Under the pieces are notes generated by a model. The model did not search any database. It was not told where the DNA came from and was given only the letters and a program-made list of their open reading frames with translations. Below, piece by piece: positions 32,333 through 40,996 of a stretch of DNA of 46,228 bases. The position numbers and the translations under genes are program-made. The stretch lies in NCBI GenBank assembly GCA_018266105.1, contig JAFEBA010000074.1, positions 1 to 46,228 of the forward strand, given 5' to 3'. The stretch comes from a bacterium. GTDB taxonomy: Bacteria > Vulcanimicrobiota > Xenobia > Xenobiales > JADMJV01. How positions within the stretch are numbered: position 1 is the stretch's first letter; each line of letters opens with the position of its first letter.

Positions 32333-33238
32333 ATGAGTTGGCAACTGGTCAATCCCCGACCCCAGGATCAGCCCGAATGTCCGGATGACCTGGAGATGGT
32401 TATTTTGCCCCGCAGCGGCGATCTGGGCGGCTTTGGGGTTTTGCGGGCGCTGCCCTTCAGTAAGCGGCGCCTGGTCGGGCCCTTTATTTTCTGGGACCAG
32501 ATGGGTCCGGGGGAATTTTTGACCGGCCATGGGCTGGATATACGACCGCATCCCCACATCAATCTGTCCACTCTGACCTATTTGTTCGAAGGGGCCATGG
32601 ATCATCGCGATTCCCTGGGAACCTTTCAAACGATTCGCCCAGGTGCGGTGAATCTGATGACCGCTGGCTCTGGCATCGTGCATTCGGAACGAACCGGTTC
32701 AAGGGACCACGCCAATCGGCTTTACGGGATCCAGAGCTGGCTGGCCAGCCCGCTGGCCGACGAGGAGGGCGCTCCCAGCTTTCAGCATATTGCGGCCGAG
32801 CAGCTTCCAACCTTTGAGGAGTCTGGGGTGCGCGGGCGAGTTTTGGCCGGGAGCTTTGCCGGACTGCGCTCGCCGGTGGCCTACCAGTGGGATACTCTTT
32901 ACGTCGACATTGAGTTGGCTCAGAAGCAGCGTCTGTGCATTCCGGTGGAGGCTGAGGAACGAGCCCTCTACCTGGTGGAGGGTCGGCTGCACACGGCCGG
33001 TCAGGATTTCCCGGCGGGGCGCATGCTGGTCATTCGGCCGGGCCGCAGCCTGGACGTGCTTGCCCTCACTCCCTGTCGCCTCCTGCTGTTGGGCGGAGCC
33101 ACCCTGGATGGCCAGCGTTACATCTGGTGGAATTTCGTCGCCAGCTCGCAGGAGCGCATCGAACAGGCCAAACGAGACTGGGCCGAGGGGCGATTTGCCA
33201 AAGTGCCGGGTGAAACCGAGTTTATCCCCCTCCCGTAG
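32333..33238 (+). CDS. Pirin-family protein
   Basis: Pirins are iron-binding bicupin proteins, some with quercetin 2,3-dioxygenase activity, others regulatory. The 301-residue product has the metal-binding set H73, H75 (HPHINLSTLTYLFEG), H117 and E119 (AGSGIVHSER), and the motifs RDSLG and YGIQSWLA. GGGAGAGAG precedes the ATG closely. A 75-base gap separates it from the pseudopilin cassette, so it may be a separate unit; nothing in the context points to its substrate. Confidence 0.92.
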   Translation: MSWQLVNPRPQDQPECPDDLEMVILPRSGDLGGFGVLRALPFSKRRLVGPFIFWDQMGPGEFLTGHGLDIRPHPHINLSTLTYLFEGAMDHRDSLGTFQTIRPGAVNLMTAGSGIVHSERTGSRDHANRLYGIQSWLASPLADEEGAPSFQHIAAEQLPTFEESGVRGRVLAGSFAGLRSPVAYQWDTLYVDIELAQKQRLCIPVEAEERALYLVEGRLHTAGQDFPAGRMLVIRPGRSLDVLALTPCRLLLLGGATLDGQRYIWWNFVASSQERIEQAKRDWAEGRFAKVPGETEFIPLP

Positions 33239-33271
33239 CCGCCAGCGGTTTGAGCTTGGCCCGGCAGGCTT

Positions 33272-34897
33272 TCACTGCTCTCGCCATAGAGCGATGCGGG
33301 CGGTTTGGGCCAGGGGGAGCAACTGACTGGGGTCAATGGTCACGATTTCGCTGCTTTGTTGCTGGCCGCCGGCAGCCGTGCCCAGGCCCAGGTAGCTCAT
33401 CAACTGCTGGTGGTTGAGCTGCAAAACGCTCAGGATGTTCTGAACTTCGGGGTTGTCGGGCTGCAGTAGATCCTGGGGACTGATCGTCCCGATCAGCCGG
33501 GAAACGCCATCCACCGGTTCGTAGTTGGGCGTAAAGAGGTTGCGACAGACGTGGTAGGCGAAGCGACCGTCCGGGCCCTGCTCGAAGTGGACCCAGTAGT
33601 AGGTGCCGTCTCTGCCCACGGTGTTCTGCGCATCTGCAATGGCAGAATAGACTTTACCGGAGGGGTCCAGATAAAAGTCGGTCAGGGAACGCATCGAGTT
33701 TTTGATTTCAATCCTGACTCGGGCGGCGTCCGGGTCGCGCACCAGGCTGACCTGATCCAGTTGCACGTTCTCGCGCTCCGAATAGCTGAGCAGAGAGCCT
33801 TCCAGCCGCAGTCGGTGGGCAACCACACCCCCTTCGGAATAGACCACCCCACGCACAGAGGAGCCGACCTGACCCTGGCCTTCCAGTCGGATCCGCCCTC
33901 CTGCCAGCAAGGCCACCTGATCGGCGCTGGTCATTTCGGTCTGACCGGTGACGGTCAGCTGGCCGGTGGTGACCACCACGCCCGTGCCTTTGAGGGCACC
34001 CTGGATGGTCAAATCGCCCTGAACGAAGAGCAGGGCGCCTTGCAGATTCACGTCACCCTGCACCTGCAAACTGCCGCTGCGCCGGAGTTTGCCAGTGAAG
34101 GTTGGCTGCGAGTAGGTGCCCTGCAAGTTGATGGCTCCGGAGCCGGGATCATAGTCCAAGGCTTTGAGGCGCGGCAGTTCCAGCGGGTCGGAGTTGGGCC
34201 AGACCTGTCCCAACACTCGGGTGCCGTTGAGTTGAATCTGTCCTCCAGCGCGCACGTCACCGTGAACGACCGAATCCGGGCCCAGGCGGATGCCCGAATT
34301 GCTCTGAAGATCGGCGGGTTTCAGCGGCTCCGTCTGGGCACCGTCTTGGGAAGTTCGACTGGCCACCTGCAGGCCACCAGAGCTAACGATTGGCCCATCC
34401 GAGCTGGCCGCGTAGGGGAAGGCCGGGCGCAGCAAGACCACTTCCACCTGTCGAGAGACCCCGCGACAACGGCCTACCGCCACCAGGTGCACACTTTGTG
34501 GGGGCACCACCATTCCACCCGAGCTGGTCAAGGAGCGAGCTCCCGCGATGTTGTTGAGCGAAAGCGGAATGTCCAGCTGGTGGGCCTGATCGGGAGAAAA
34601 ACTGAGCAATCCGACCGCCAGGGGAGGGGCCGTCGGTAGATGCAGATTCAGGGAGGAATCCCCCGTGGGTGTGGCCCCAAAGTTGCGGTTGGAAAAGATT
34701 TTTTCGATGGCCAGATGAGCCGTGGAGCGGGCCAGATCGAGCGCGTAGGCCTCGTTTTCAACTCGGCTGAGAAGTTGCAGGTGGGAGACGGACATTGAAG
34801 CCAGGGCAAACCCCAGGGTCGCGATGAGAGACACCACCACCAGGGTGACGCCCAGCCCCAGCCCTGTCCGTCTCTTGCCCGCTCCTGCTCTGGTCAT
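33272..34897 (-). CDS. Large PilX-like pilin-leader protein with beta-helix-like domain
   Basis: The 541-residue product has a PilX-type N-terminus (basic, then VTLVVVSLIATLGFALASMSVSHLQLLSRVENEAYALDLARSTAHLAIEK). The middle, about 190-390, is a run of short hydrophobic/polar repeats such as GDVRAGGQIQLNG, GSLQVQGDVNLQGALLFVQGDLTIQGAL and GQLTVTGQTEM, consistent with a bactofilin-like or parallel beta-helix fold. The C-terminal part has VYSAIADAQNTVGRDGTYYW. It is the last gene of a minus-strand operon, 11 bases after the PilW-like gene. Its sheer size is unusual for a minor pilin. Confidence 0.75.
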   Translation of the reverse strand: MTRAGAGKRRTGLGLGVTLVVVSLIATLGFALASMSVSHLQLLSRVENEAYALDLARSTAHLAIEKIFSNRNFGATPTGDSSLNLHLPTAPPLAVGLLSFSPDQAHQLDIPLSLNNIAGARSLTSSGGMVVPPQSVHLVAVGRCRGVSRQVEVVLLRPAFPYAASSDGPIVSSGGLQVASRTSQDGAQTEPLKPADLQSNSGIRLGPDSVVHGDVRAGGQIQLNGTRVLGQVWPNSDPLELPRLKALDYDPGSGAINLQGTYSQPTFTGKLRRSGSLQVQGDVNLQGALLFVQGDLTIQGALKGTGVVVTTGQLTVTGQTEMTSADQVALLAGGRIRLEGQGQVGSSVRGVVYSEGGVVAHRLRLEGSLLSYSERENVQLDQVSLVRDPDAARVRIEIKNSMRSLTDFYLDPSGKVYSAIADAQNTVGRDGTYYWVHFEQGPDGRFAYHVCRNLFTPNYEPVDGVSRLIGTISPQDLLQPDNPEVQNILSVLQLNHQQLMSYLGLGTAAGGQQQSSEIVTIDPSQLLPLAQTARIALWREQ

Positions 34898-34908
34898 TCG
34901 CCACCCCT

Positions 34909-35721
34909 TCAGCGGTTGTTGCGCGGGAAGATCGAGAAAGAGTTGACCAGGTAGCCGGGTTGAGAGGTGAGAGCCAGGCTACCCAATGCTAGCTTGCGTG
35001 ATTTGGGCTCATTGAAGGCGGTCAGCAGCACCTGGACCTCGTTGGGGATGCCGCTCAAGGGCAGGTCAGACTGGGGAGGGGGCAACTTGATCTGCATGGA
35101 GACCATGCCCCGAGCCACCAGGTCGACCTGGGTTACGTTGGCTTCGCCCAGCAAATTGCTAATATTGGTTTTGCCCACCGGTTGGGTCAGGTAGGCGCTG
35201 AGGCTGGCGGCCGGGGTCAGCAGGGGTTCTTCCGTGCCCGAGACCAGCGGGTTATCGATGATTTTGCGAATTAGCAGTTTATGGGGACAGCGGTCGTCGT
35301 AGCCCTGGGCGTCGGCGCCGCCTGCGCAGGGGTCCCCCTGTGGGGTGATGATGTAGTAGAGGATGTTGCGTTGCCAGGTGGGCTCCCCATCGCTTTTGAT
35401 GACCATGTCGCCCGTGCCGTTTTGAGCGGCGCTGAGCATACAGATGGCCGAACCGTCGAATGCTCCGCCGGGCAAGTGGGCCGGCACTTTGGTTCCCTGG
35501 ACTTGCAAAATATTGGTGGTGATCAGGTCTTTTTCCATCATTCGCACGGCGCGTTTGAGCTGCATGGTGGCGTCTTCGTTGCCTGAGATCTGGTGGAAGA
35601 CTTTGTCGGCCATCTTGAGCATGGAGTAGCCGACCAGCAGAAAGAGGCTGAGCAGCGTCCCGGCGATCAGGGATTCGGCCAGCGTGAAAGCCGCGCGTCC
35701 GGGCTTAGCTATCTTCGCCAT
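34909..35721 (-). CDS. PilW-like pseudopilin
   Basis: The 270-residue product has a prepilin leader (AKIAKPGRAA) followed by FTLAESLIAGTLLSLFLLVGYSMLKMADKV, with Glu at position five. Extended beta-rich sequence follows (VRMMEKDLITTNILQVQG, then VQLVARG-like VTQVDLVARGMVSMQIKL). It overlaps the upstream PilV-like gene by 17 bases and lies 11 bases before the large PilX-like gene. It is a minor pilin or pseudopilin candidate for initiating pilus assembly. Confidence 0.8.
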   Translation of the reverse strand: MAKIAKPGRAAFTLAESLIAGTLLSLFLLVGYSMLKMADKVFHQISGNEDATMQLKRAVRMMEKDLITTNILQVQGTKVPAHLPGGAFDGSAICMLSAAQNGTGDMVIKSDGEPTWQRNILYYIITPQGDPCAGGADAQGYDDRCPHKLLIRKIIDNPLVSGTEEPLLTPAASLSAYLTQPVGKTNISNLLGEANVTQVDLVARGMVSMQIKLPPPQSDLPLSGIPNEVQVLLTAFNEPKSRKLALGSLALTSQPGYLVNSFSIFPRNNR

Positions 35722-36205
35722 AGACCATCAGCCGGGTGCATGAAGTCATCTTGTTGCCCGGGCCGTCCTCTTTCCACCAGACATAGGCGTCCAGGCGGGC
35801 CACCACGTTCTCGGGGCTAACTCCACCCACGCCAGCCAGGGTGGTGGCGTAAATGGCGAAGTTGATCTGGTCGGCCCCGATGGTGGCCACGCCCCGACTC
35901 CAAGGGGTGCCGGGGTAGGGGAAGTTGGGTCCTGTGGGCGGCATGTGCCAGAAATCCGTGAAGGTCCGGCCCGGAGTGCTGTACTGGATGCCGGGGCCGG
36001 TGGTGAGGGGGACGTTGTAGACGATGGCGGCGATGGTGCGACTGAGTTCGCTATCGGCCAGCTGGGCGGCCTTGATGGAGACCATGCTCTGCTGATTGAA
36101 ACGCGTGCCCAGGCTGCACACGCTCAAGAGCGCGAAAAAGGCAAGGCCTACCAGGCCCAGACCTAAGACCACTTCGGCGATGGTCAGACCCCGACTACCT
36201 TTCAA
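35705..36205 (-). CDS. PilV-like pseudopilin
   Basis: The 166-residue product starts at a TTG overlapping the previous gene by 11 bases. Its leader KGSRG precedes LTIAEVVLGLGLVGLAFFALLSVCSLGT, with Glu at position five. The rest has cysteines near the end (SCTRLMVYGEDS). It is a type IV prepilin signature protein of minor-pilin size, the second gene of the minus-strand operon. Confidence 0.8.
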   Translation of the reverse strand: MKGSRGLTIAEVVLGLGLVGLAFFALLSVCSLGTRFNQQSMVSIKAAQLADSELSRTIAAIVYNVPLTTGPGIQYSTPGRTFTDFWHMPPTGPNFPYPGTPWSRGVATIGADQINFAIYATTLAGVGGVSPENVVARLDAYVWWKEDGPGNKMTSCTRLMVYGEDS

Positions 36206-38078
36206 ATCCGTAGCCTACTCGCTTGATCGAATCCAGGGGGTTGCCGGGCGTGATGGTGGTGCCGGCCACCAGGTAGGTGGTGTCGTATTTGATGTCGGCG
36301 TCGCGGCCGAAGATGCTGACCTTACCGTTGCCGGCACTACCGGGTTTGCCGGTGACCGGGTCAGCTCCGTAGGAAACCAGCGCACCGCGCAGGTCCACTG
36401 TTCCGTAGACCACGCTTCCGTAGGCCGCCGGTGGCTCCGGTTTACCTGGGGTGGCCGCATAGATGTTGGCGTCGCCCCAGGAGTAAACCAGGCCCTTGAT
36501 GTTGAGAGGGCCATACATCTTGATGGGGGGGACATAGGGAGGATAGCCGGGGCTGTTCATCCAGGTCGAGAGGGTCAGGTCCTGTTTGGCGTAGACGCTG
36601 AGCTTTTCGGCGCTGGGCAAGGGGGTGGCGCCGGCCGCGTCCAGGACCACGCTGGGGGCGCAAATGGTGGCGTTGCCACCGGCCGTAATGCTGCCGCCTT
36701 TGCTGTGAACGTCGGTGGTAATGATGATGTTGCCGGCACAGGAGAATTTGGCACCGGTTCCGATGTTGAGCAGTCCCGGCGTCCAAAGTGAATAAGAGGT
36801 GGTGGAGACGTAGGGTTTGGCTGTATCGTTCTCATTGATTTCGCGGCCCGAGGGCGGGCAGAACATAATGTCACCCACTCCGCCGGTTGAGGTGTTGACA
36901 TTCAGGTCTTTGGTCACGTTGACGGCGAAGGTGGTGGTATCGGTATCGATGCCCGTGCCCAGGGTGTCGGTGCGGACCTCGCGAAAGTCCGGGCTGAGGG
37001 TGACGCAACCTGCGCTCTGATCAAGGGTTTTGAACTGGCTGGGGTCTTTGTCGTAGTAACGAATTTTGCCATCCAGGCCGGTCACATAGATGCCACCCGG
37101 CAGTTGCACGGCGGCTGAGGGGCTGGTTGAGGCTTTGGCCACGTCGGCCCACTTCAGGTTATGGAAGTCGGAGCTGTCACCCAGATGCTCGTCATGGGTG
37201 GTGACGGTGCCCGTGAGGGTTGCATTCAGTCCCCCGGTCACGGGGGTGCTGGTATCAGCACCCACATCCCCATTCATGTTCAGGATGTTGACGGTGGGCG
37301 GGGTGCCCGGACTGGCCACGTCCACCGCCTTTTTCGTGCGCATGCGGGCGGTGCCGGGACCGACCACGCTCACTTTCACGGCGTTGGCGGCTTCGATAAA
37401 GATGCCGTTGCCACCGCTGATGGCCGAGTCCGGGGCGGCCGTGCTGCCGGCCGCTGAATAAGCCACTCGCAGGGTTCGCTTGAGCACGCTACCGTTGCCA
37501 AGTGGGCCGGGGCCGGTCATCTGAGAGACCCCCTGGCCGCTGATTCCTTCGATTTCCACGATGGCCTTGGTGGGGTCCAGGGAAGTGCCGACGGTGGGGC
37601 TGGAAACGGCCCAGGGGCTGGTGCTATCGGCTCTGGGCACGGTGGCCGGGCCGCCGGCCGAGATGTTGTTGACCGAAATGTAGGGGCAGTCGAACTGGTT
37701 GACCAGGGCCGGATCGGCCAGACCGTCGGCGCCTCCCGACCCGTCGTAATAGTTGAAGCGGATTCGGAAGACCGAGACTTCGCCAGCGGCGTTTTTCATC
37801 CAGCCGATCACGTTGCCGTTGTCTTCCACAACTTTCAGATCGGGAAGGTTAACGGTGGTGGTGTTCTTGTTGCCTTTCCAGTCGTTCTTGTCTTTGATCT
37901 GGGCCCGGCAGTATGCGGCTCCGGCTTCGGCCGCGCGTTGGGCCAGCAGTTCCTGGCCGAGTTGTCCGCCCACTCGGGCCATCAGGGCTCCGTTGTAGAG
38001 GATGGCCCGCGAGAGAATGCCGATCAGCAAGATAAAAAAGAGAACAGTGACAATGACTACCCCACGTCGGTTACGCAC
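36195..38078 (-). CDS. Large PilX-like pilin-leader protein
   Basis: The 627-residue product starts at a GTG with MRNRRGVVIVTVLFFILLIGILSRAILYNGALMARVGGQLGQELLAQRAAEAGAAYCRAQ, typical of PilX-type tip proteins. The long middle is strand-rich and low in helix, with many Thr, Gly, Ser and Asp. It includes GNIIITTDVHSKGGSITAGGNATICAPSVVLDAAG and IKMYGPLNIKGLVYSWGDANIYA, which look like short beta-helix rungs as in the sister gene at 33272. It is the first gene of a four-gene operon whose genes overlap or nearly touch. Possibly a surface tip adhesin, by inference. Confidence 0.75.
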   Translation of the reverse strand: MRNRRGVVIVTVLFFILLIGILSRAILYNGALMARVGGQLGQELLAQRAAEAGAAYCRAQIKDKNDWKGNKNTTTVNLPDLKVVEDNGNVIGWMKNAAGEVSVFRIRFNYYDGSGGADGLADPALVNQFDCPYISVNNISAGGPATVPRADSTSPWAVSSPTVGTSLDPTKAIVEIEGISGQGVSQMTGPGPLGNGSVLKRTLRVAYSAAGSTAAPDSAISGGNGIFIEAANAVKVSVVGPGTARMRTKKAVDVASPGTPPTVNILNMNGDVGADTSTPVTGGLNATLTGTVTTHDEHLGDSSDFHNLKWADVAKASTSPSAAVQLPGGIYVTGLDGKIRYYDKDPSQFKTLDQSAGCVTLSPDFREVRTDTLGTGIDTDTTTFAVNVTKDLNVNTSTGGVGDIMFCPPSGREINENDTAKPYVSTTSYSLWTPGLLNIGTGAKFSCAGNIIITTDVHSKGGSITAGGNATICAPSVVLDAAGATPLPSAEKLSVYAKQDLTLSTWMNSPGYPPYVPPIKMYGPLNIKGLVYSWGDANIYAATPGKPEPPAAYGSVVYGTVDLRGALVSYGADPVTGKPGSAGNGKVSIFGRDADIKYDTTYLVAGTTITPGNPLDSIKRVGYGFER

Positions 38079-38086
38079 CGGAGAAG

Positions 38087-38095
38087 TATAACACG
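38087..38095 (-). promoter_or_regulatory. Possible extended -10 promoter of the pseudopilin operon
   Basis: Minus-strand TGTTATACT gives a TGN-extended TATACT element about eight bases before the GTG start of the large PilX-like gene. No good -35 is visible. If used, the transcript would have almost no 5' leader, so this is tentative. Confidence 0.3.
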
Positions 38096-38113
38096 ACTTT
38101 GGTCGGACTTCTG

Positions 38114-39133
38114 TTAATAGATCAACGCGGGATGATTCAGGGCAAAGAGATACAGTGCAAATGCTTGCAGCAAGCCGAAAAGAAGCAGGATCCAGGGGAA
38201 CAGTTTTGCTGGCCAGGCTCGGAAGAGAGGGATCAGGACCAGCATAAGGCGGGCTTGAGAAAGCCAGAGACTGTGTTGCAAGGGCGCCAGCACGGAGATG
38301 AGGCAGTAGACTCTTTCGCTTTTACGCAGTTGCTTCCAATTGCCAGCCATCAAGAGCAGGGTCAGAGCGGCGAAGCTCAGGCCCAACCAGTGCCTGGCTT
38401 CCAGGGGCTGGTACCGGGCCAGTTGAGCCCAGCCGCTGATGTACGGCTCGAGCCGACGTTGCACGTGAAAGTATGCCCAGAAATCGCCGGTTCTGTGCTT
38501 TAAATGTAGATACAGGGCCAGCTGGGCGGCTGGAATCAGGGCCAACCAGGCCGCGCCTTTGCGGTCCGGCTTTTCCAGCAGAAGGGCCGGCCACAGGGCC
38601 AGGCCCACCAGCCGGGTCAGGCTGGCCCAGCCGCCCAACACCCCGGCCAGGGCCCAGCGTCCCTGGCGAGCGGCCACGAACGCACCGGCGCTGCAAAGCA
38701 GGAAGGTGGATTCGCTGAGGGGGGCGGTCAGGAAGTAGGCTGAGGGGAAGGCCAGCAGCAGCAGCAGGGCACGCCAGGCGGCGGACTGGTCCAGGTCCAG
38801 GCGCAGCCAGGCCCAGACGGCCACCAGGGCCGGCAGCAGGATAAGGTTGTTGAGCAAGATGGCGTTGGGCAGGCTGGGATTGAGCAGGCTGAGCAGCAGT
38901 GGGAAGCCTGGGAACCAGCCGCAGTTTGAGTAGTAGCCGGGCAGGTAGCCCCGACTGGCGATTTCCAGGTAGAAGCGCACGTCCCCGTGGTTCCAGGCGT
39001 CCACCCAAGGGCCCCATTGGGAAGGGGTGTAGCCCGCGTAGTGGGGCGAGTGGCTGGCCGCCAGGCCGGCCATCAGAAAGAGCAGAATGCGCGTGACCAG
39101 CCAGAGCAGGGCGATTTTCGCGAAGGTTTTCAA
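38114..39133 (-). CDS. PIG-V-like mannosyltransferase (integral membrane glycosyltransferase)
   Basis: The 339-residue product is a multi-pass membrane protein. It has the PIG-V/GPI-mannosyltransferase-2 pattern: WNHGDVRFYLEIASRGY with nearby WFPGFPLLLSLL, then LAFPSAYFLTAPLSESTFLLCSAG and SLTRLVGLALWPALLLEK. In bacteria such enzymes transfer mannose from polyprenyl phosphate to glycans or proteins outside the inner membrane. The gene reads in the same direction as the pseudopilin operon but upstream of it. The nearby pilins and acyltransferases would fit surface glycosylation. Confidence 0.75.
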   Translation of the reverse strand: MKTFAKIALLWLVTRILLFLMAGLAASHSPHYAGYTPSQWGPWVDAWNHGDVRFYLEIASRGYLPGYYSNCGWFPGFPLLLSLLNPSLPNAILLNNLILLPALVAVWAWLRLDLDQSAAWRALLLLLAFPSAYFLTAPLSESTFLLCSAGAFVAARQGRWALAGVLGGWASLTRLVGLALWPALLLEKPDRKGAAWLALIPAAQLALYLHLKHRTGDFWAYFHVQRRLEPYISGWAQLARYQPLEARHWLGLSFAALTLLLMAGNWKQLRKSERVYCLISVLAPLQHSLWLSQARLMLVLIPLFRAWPAKLFPWILLLFGLLQAFALYLFALNHPALIY

Positions 39134-39197
39134 GCTGGCTTGTTCGGGACGCTCAGTGGCCTTTCCCGGGAACTTCGGGGCGGTAGTGACCAGGGGC

Positions 39198-39228
39198 TTG
39201 CGTGTGACGTTACGTCACCCTTTACAAT
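39198..39228 (+). promoter_or_regulatory. MerR-type promoter and operator
   Basis: TTGCGT (39198-39203) and TACAAT (39223-39228) are separated by exactly 19 bases, the over-long spacer expected of MerR-activated promoters. The spacer holds a 15-base perfect palindrome GTGACGTTACGTCAC (39204-39218). The predicted start falls at about 39235, the A of the ATG of the MerR gene, so the transcript may be leaderless. This strongly suggests autoregulation. Confidence 0.8.
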
Positions 39229-39234
39229 CGGCTC

Positions 39235-39939
39235 ATGCACAAGACCAGTGAAATCGCCCGCCGGGCCGGAGTGAGCGTGCGCACGCTCCGCTACTACCAT
39301 CAGATCGGATTACTCTGTCCTGAGCGCGGACCGAAGGGAACCCGGCTGTACAAACACGAGCATCTGATTCGCCTGCAGCAGATTCGGCTGTTGCAGTTCG
39401 TCGGCCTGAGCCTGGAGCAGATCGGCCGTCTGCTCCAGGAACCACGCAGTCTGAAAGAGAGCCTGAACCTGCAGGTGCGGGTCCTCACTGAACGACGCGC
39501 TCAGATCGACAGAATCCTGAAGATTCTGGCCGAAGGACCGGACGACTTCACCCAGGTCATCGAGCGCATTGAAAGGGAAATGAACATGGACTGGATGCAG
39601 CAATTTTATGATCCCGAAAGTTGGGAGAAACTGGCCAGACGGGCCAAGACCTATAGCCCGGAGGAGCAACTGCGCGACCAGCAACGCTGGGTGGACCTTT
39701 TTGAGGAGGCCCGACGGCACCTGGGCGATGACTTGCTGAGCCCTCAGGTGCAGAAACTGGCTGCTCGCTTCAAAGAACTGGTGGATGAGTTCACCATGGG
39801 CGACCCCAAGATTGTTCAAGGTCTGCGCGCGATGCAGGCTCAGGGAGCCAAAGGGGTTCTTAAGGAGCCCTACACGGACGCTAAGGACTTCTTGGGACGA
39901 GCTCTCAAAGCCGGGGGGATGAGCCTGGCAGGAGCCTGA
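39235..39939 (+). CDS. MerR-family regulator with TipAS-like effector domain
   Basis: The 234-residue product has a MerR helix-turn-helix at 1-70 (SEIARRAGVSVRTLRYYHQIGLLCPER, then LYKHEHLIRLQQIRLLQFVGLSLEQI). A coiled-coil follows (about 80-115, with QVRVLTERRAQIDRILKIL), and then a TipAS-like ligand-binding region (EEQLRDQQRWVDLFEEARRHLGDDLLSPQVQKLAARFKELVDEF). TipA-like regulators sense drugs or hydrophobic ligands. Its own promoter carries a matching palindrome. No obvious drug-efflux target lies beside it. Confidence 0.88.
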   Translation: MHKTSEIARRAGVSVRTLRYYHQIGLLCPERGPKGTRLYKHEHLIRLQQIRLLQFVGLSLEQIGRLLQEPRSLKESLNLQVRVLTERRAQIDRILKILAEGPDDFTQVIERIEREMNMDWMQQFYDPESWEKLARRAKTYSPEEQLRDQQRWVDLFEEARRHLGDDLLSPQVQKLAARFKELVDEFTMGDPKIVQGLRAMQAQGAKGVLKEPYTDAKDFLGRALKAGGMSLAGA

Positions 39940-39955
39940 AGTCCCGGAAGATGTC

Positions 39956-40876
39956 TCAGATGCTCGGGCTCTGGGACATCTTCCGGATGGCTTCCAGGAC
40001 CCAGTCTTGGAACGAACCTGGATAGCGAGACTCTCGTTCGTAGCGCCCGCCGTATTCGTCCAAGGTATTGTCGGCATGAAACTCGGCCACGTTGGCGCTG
40101 TCTTCCCATTTGGCCTCAGCTTTACGGTGGCTGAGTTCCAGGGTCTCGAATGACTCACCCTGGCGAACTCTTACCAGGCGGCGCAACTGGCCGTCCTCGT
40201 AGAGCTCATAGAAGAGGCCGGTGGAATCGGGTCTTCGTTGCGAGCGAGGTCGGGCCGAAGGCGGTAGATGGCTCACCAGGATCTTTTCGAACTTGGCCGC
40301 CAGATGCCGGGTTCGTCCGCATTCGTTGGAGAGCCGTTGGAGTACAGCCTGCCAGCGCTCATAGGCCTGGCGTTGAAGGTCCAGATCCACGTCCAGTTGG
40401 GGTCGCATCTCTTGCCACTGCAGGCTGCTCTCTTGCTCGATCCGACGCACCGCCGCAATGGCTTCTTCCGGAGGGAGATCCGGCAAGGTGATGGACTTGA
40501 GCCGGGTGATGAATTCTTGGATGGCTTGTTTGAGCGCCTTGCGTTCGGGCTTGGTCAGTTTGGCCTCAGGCTCAGGAGCGTCCCAGTTGGCCTTGAAGGC
40601 CAGGCGCTGGACCGCATCATCCATTTCCTTTTGCAGCTCGGAGATGCGGTAGCGCTCGAAAAGGTCAACGCTGCTGGCCTCGAGTCGGTTCTCAGCCATG
40701 ATTTTGCGGGCCTGAGCAATGGCCTGGGTCACCATGGCCCGTTGGGTGGCCTGCCAGTCTGGCGGCATCTGGGCTCGCCCGAAATAGATGTCTCCCCAGG
40801 ATTGACCGAGCTTTTTCTTGGCCTTGAGCAAGACTGCTCGCACTTCATCTTCGATTTCTTCCGTCGATTTGGCCAT
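39956..40876 (-). CDS. Coiled-coil hypothetical protein
   Basis: From the ATG at 40876 the product has 306 residues; the frame is open further upstream but the extra part overlaps the divergent kinase gene and is not credible. Highly charged, probably helical sequence dominates (MAKSTEEIEDEVRAVLLKAKKKLGQSW, then KLTKPERKALKQAIQEFITRLKSITL). A C-terminal part is richer in aromatic and glutamate residues (EDGQLRRLVRVRQGESFETLELSHRKAEAKWEDSANVAEFHAD). No family is recognised. It is convergent with the MerR gene (gap 16 bases). Confidence 0.6.
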   Translation of the reverse strand: MAKSTEEIEDEVRAVLLKAKKKLGQSWGDIYFGRAQMPPDWQATQRAMVTQAIAQARKIMAENRLEASSVDLFERYRISELQKEMDDAVQRLAFKANWDAPEPEAKLTKPERKALKQAIQEFITRLKSITLPDLPPEEAIAAVRRIEQESSLQWQEMRPQLDVDLDLQRQAYERWQAVLQRLSNECGRTRHLAAKFEKILVSHLPPSARPRSQRRPDSTGLFYELYEDGQLRRLVRVRQGESFETLELSHRKAEAKWEDSANVAEFHADNTLDEYGGRYERESRYPGSFQDWVLEAIRKMSQSPSI

Positions 40877-40996
40877 CTGCCCGACACCCCCTACGTAAAG
40901 GTTGTTCGTCAGGTGGGGGCGGAAATCCCAGCTTCTCCGTGCGCAAAAAGCGCCCGCTCTTATGCAAGCATTCATGGGTGCCGATAACTGGGCCGT

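Noticed and set aside
33551..34639. 362-codon open frame on the plus strand opposite the PilX-like gene
   Set aside because: It lacks any domain and is opposite a gene with a clear pilin-type N-terminus and overlapping operon partners.
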